From positions 100,549,291 through 100,613,290 of the forward strand of contig OY740773.1 in NCBI GenBank assembly GCA_963513935.1: 64,000 nucleotides of DNA. Direction: 5' to 3'. This DNA comes from Aphrophora alni. Lineage: Eukaryota > Arthropoda > Insecta > Hemiptera > Aphrophoridae. Positions 61,130 to 64,000 of this stretch are shown piece after piece. The notes below the pieces were generated by a model. That model did no database searches. It was given only the letters and a program-made list of their open reading frames with translations, and had not been told where the DNA came from. Made by a program: the position numbers and the translations under genes. Positions within the stretch are counted from its first letter, which is position 1. Every line of letters starts with the position of its first letter.

Positions 61130-63160
61130 GAATTTTAGCAGGACGAATATTTTTGTAGGTAAAAATCTAATCGAAGAGGACAAATTCGTGATCAATATAG
61201 TGTTTTAAAATGTAAAAAAAAAACAAACAACTGACACATGCAGAAACTTAAAACACACTGATGACATAATAGGAAACCTGTAGAAAATGCCTGACTTTAA
61301 ACTGCTCTGTTCTATGGCTTAAAAACAGTTCTTACATAAAAAATTACCCTCATTCAAAACTTAAATATCTAAAAGAATTAAGGTTAGATAAGGATGTTAT
61401 CATATTACCAGCAGATAAAGATAACACTACATTCTAATTTTATTTTCGAGCTTTTGTTTGTTAATATGAACATTTAATGATTCAATGACTTTTAAGTAAA
61501 AATATTTTTATTCCAATGACTCGATCAAAAGTTTCATTATATTTTGATAATAATTGGATCACTGAGAGTTGCTAAATTTTGATCGAAAATGAATTTGAAT
61601 CATTAAAATCTTGTGCAATCTCTAAATGTTTGACAGTTATATGTACATCACAGTATATTATTACAACCATCAGACATACAAATATCATATCAATTATTAG
61701 TTTTTTTGGTCTTAAATTTAATAGAAGAAGGACAATTATTGTTTTAATTATATTGTCCTAACTATAATGCCACAATTTGACAAGTTAAGCTTGGAATTAA
61801 GCTATGCCTTTTTGGGGTTTAAAGTCTCAACCCCTCAGTTAGTAAATTCATTGAAAATAAATAGGCAAGAATTGCTGAAATTATAAATTTTTTATCTTTT
61901 ATCTAATTAATATGCTTAATTACTATTAATCAAAACAATGATTATTGCTTTACCCATATTTATTAATTAAACAGAACATAAAATTTTTTCTTAATTTCAT
62001 ATCACCCTACCTTCACCAATTAAAAAAATCACCGCCTTCCCCAATAAGCTCACCAGAAAACCAAATTCAAACCACTCGTCAAGCAACTATGTATTATTTT
62101 CTCTACTTACTTGCGTACTTACTTTACTTGAACTTGTCATCATTTCTCTTTATTTTTTAAAAGCTCAAGCAAGTTTCAACATGAAATCTACATCGTACGC
62201 TGTCTTGCTGACGTTTACTAACTTTTGTGAGATATTACTAAGACAAGTAAACACAATGACTATATTCATTAATAAAACTTATAAATAACAAAAACTTATA
62301 ATTTTTGAAAATTTAAGAAATGATTATTAGGAATTTATAAAATATAATATGAGTAATAATACAGATTTGGTACCCATTGGACATCTTTCTTTTAAAATAA
62401 AAGTGAATTTAAATGACTAAAAGATTATTATTAAAAAATTATAAATTGTAATTCCAATAAGCAGAATCTCAGCAATATAACCACATTTTCAGATGTTGAA
62501 AATAGGTCAGAAAAATACATGACTCAAAATAAAGTTGAGACAATCTAATTTACATTTTATAATGAATATTGTTTATCCACAGTTAAATCTTTTCTAATAT
62601 TTGATTTACAATAGGTTTTCAAATAACTTTCAATAGCCTGCCAATATTTTTGTTTCCTGTACACGTTTCAACACTATACCATTGTCAGTAAAATTTATAA
62701 TAGATACATTTATAAAAAGTTTTATTAAAGTATCTACAAAGTAGGCCTATACCATTTTCTTACTTAAATAGACTATGTTTAAAAATGAATAGTATTGTTT
62801 TTCGACAAAGATTTGTATCATGAAATTTGTTTTAAATTCTACTAATGACGGCATAGTGCCAAAATGCATATAGGATTAAAAAATTAGATAGCCGTTAGGC
62901 CATTATAGATATTATTTTATAAGCCTATAAATAATAAGTTGTTTAGGATATACTGCAATAGGTAGAAATATGGTGAGTAAAATGATTTGGAAGGGAAGGC
63001 TGTATAGAAGAAAATGGAAAAGCGAACCAAAGTAAAAATGTCACCTGGGTTGGAGGAGACTAACGGATGATAGAGAGGTTTGAAGGTAAGTTCTGTAGGT
63101 TACATTTAGAGCAAAAACTAAATTTTGGGGATATTATAAAAATCTTGCTGAAGCTGGTAT
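61130..63160. other. No gene seen
   Basis: AT-rich, scattered short open frames with no recognisable protein. Confidence 0.4.
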
Positions 63161-63169
63161 TGATAAACA

Positions 63170-63520
63170 CAACCAACTCAACTGAAAATCTTGTAGAACA
63201 AGATGAACACTGGAAATGGTGACCGAGACTTTCTGAAAATTGTGATTACTGGTAATGAGTCTAGGGTTTATGGATATGGCGAGAAATCAAGGTGCAGTTA
63301 ACACAGTCGAGACTTTCAACAGCTCTGAGGCTAAAATAATCACAATAGGTGTGCATTGTTAAATTGTAGACCATTTTCGTTAACTCCATGGTTCTCCTTA
63401 CGTTTGTGATATCAATCGAACAAGAAACCAGATCTGTAGGTAATGGGAACTTGGCCTGTATTATGACTACACACCATCTTTGCAAATGATTCAGTGTCCT
63501 TGGTTGAAAATAGTGGGACC
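63170..63520 (+). pseudogene. mariner transposase fragment 2
   Basis: Frame GDRDFLKIVITGNESRVYGYG, where the usual TGDES has Asn in place of the catalytic Asp. Further on TIFVNSMVLLTFVI, and in another frame LYYDYTPSLQ (LHHDNAPSHT-like, second Asp kept). Opposite orientation to fragment 1. The antisense open frame is spurious. Confidence 0.65.
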
Positions 63521-64000
63521 ATTGAGAGAAATGTGTGCAGCTCTAAAGAAACAGTTAGGGTTTCAGACCTTCTGGTGAGTAATGGTATTTTTTGTGCACA
63601 AAGGCCAGATTATTTTTTAAAAGATCTTGTAAATTTATACTGAAATAATTTGAACAACCACCATATTCTTCTTCTAAAGGCAATCAAACATGAAAAAACT
63701 TTGTCCCAGATGAAATCACTAAGATGTGTCTAAAATGATGAATTCCATAATTAAGGTAAGGAATTAAAAGGAAAAACCTTCATCTAGGAGCCTAATGTAA
63801 CTTCAAAATTTGGTAAGTTAACAGTATTTGTGTCAATGTCTGAATATTGGTTTTTGTAGTTTTACTAAATGTTAAAGTAGAATTAAACTGTAACGATTAT
63901 ATTTTTTAAACAATTTAAAACATCTCATTATCAGAAATCCAATTAAATAACTTTTCCCCATCCATCATCCTTAGCAGTGAGCAGTGTACTTCAAACTCAA

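Overview
This is a eukaryotic, AT-rich, intron-bearing window, almost certainly from an insect. The evidence is a split mitochondrial-type peptide deformylase gene, an intronless Hsp70 with heat-shock elements, and a dense mix of arthropod transposons: piggyBac, Penelope, Tigger/pogo, mariner, Helitron, PIF/Harbinger, hAT and I/R1/Jockey-like LINEs. A hemipteran host is my guess from the repeat repertoire; the sequence does not prove it.

Host genes. (1) A complete peptide deformylase gene lies on the minus strand. Its four coding exons (32468-32310, 21373-21203, 15244-15124, 8994-8789) join in frame with consensus splice sites to give 218 codons carrying all three deformylase motifs; the gene spans about 23.7 kb. 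(2) A single-exon Hsp70 (40604-42499, plus strand, 631 aa) has GAAnnTTC heat-shock elements and a TATA box upstream. It ends in EEVE instead of the usual cytosolic EEVD. (3) The 3'-terminal coding exon of an unrecognised Ser/Pro-rich protein is at 57996-57404 on the minus strand.

Region by region. 1-2.0 kb: no gene seen. 2.0-3.6 kb: decayed Helitron (minus). 3.8-4.1 kb: Penelope-terminus remnant. 5.85-7.8 kb: LINE (minus) split by a TTAA MITE. 8.8-32.5 kb: the deformylase gene, whose introns hold LINE pieces, at least six piggyBac remnants, a Penelope element inside a piggyBac, a Tigger deletion derivative, TTAA MITEs and a PIF/Harbinger element. 33.3-33.6 kb: a 46-bp perfect inverted repeat around a hammerhead-ribozyme-like motif. 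34.8-39.6 kb: retroelement tails, a MITE with an 8-bp target duplication, and two foldbacks. 40.3-42.5 kb: Hsp70. 43.46-44.92 kb: TTAA MITE containing a hAT element. 45.0-45.5 kb: very large hairpin. 46.5-52 kb: dispersed repeats and LINE pieces. 57.4-58.0 kb: gene exon. 59.6-63.5 kb: SINE-like piece and two mariner remnants.

The host genes show no sign of working together as a pathway. Hsp70 and the deformylase are head to head and could share an upstream region, but that is unproven. The more unusual content is the nested transposon history, which can be read at base level (piggyBac into piggyBac, Penelope into piggyBac, hAT into MITE, MITE into tandem repeat), and a set of hammerhead-like motifs inside Penelope-type inverted termini.
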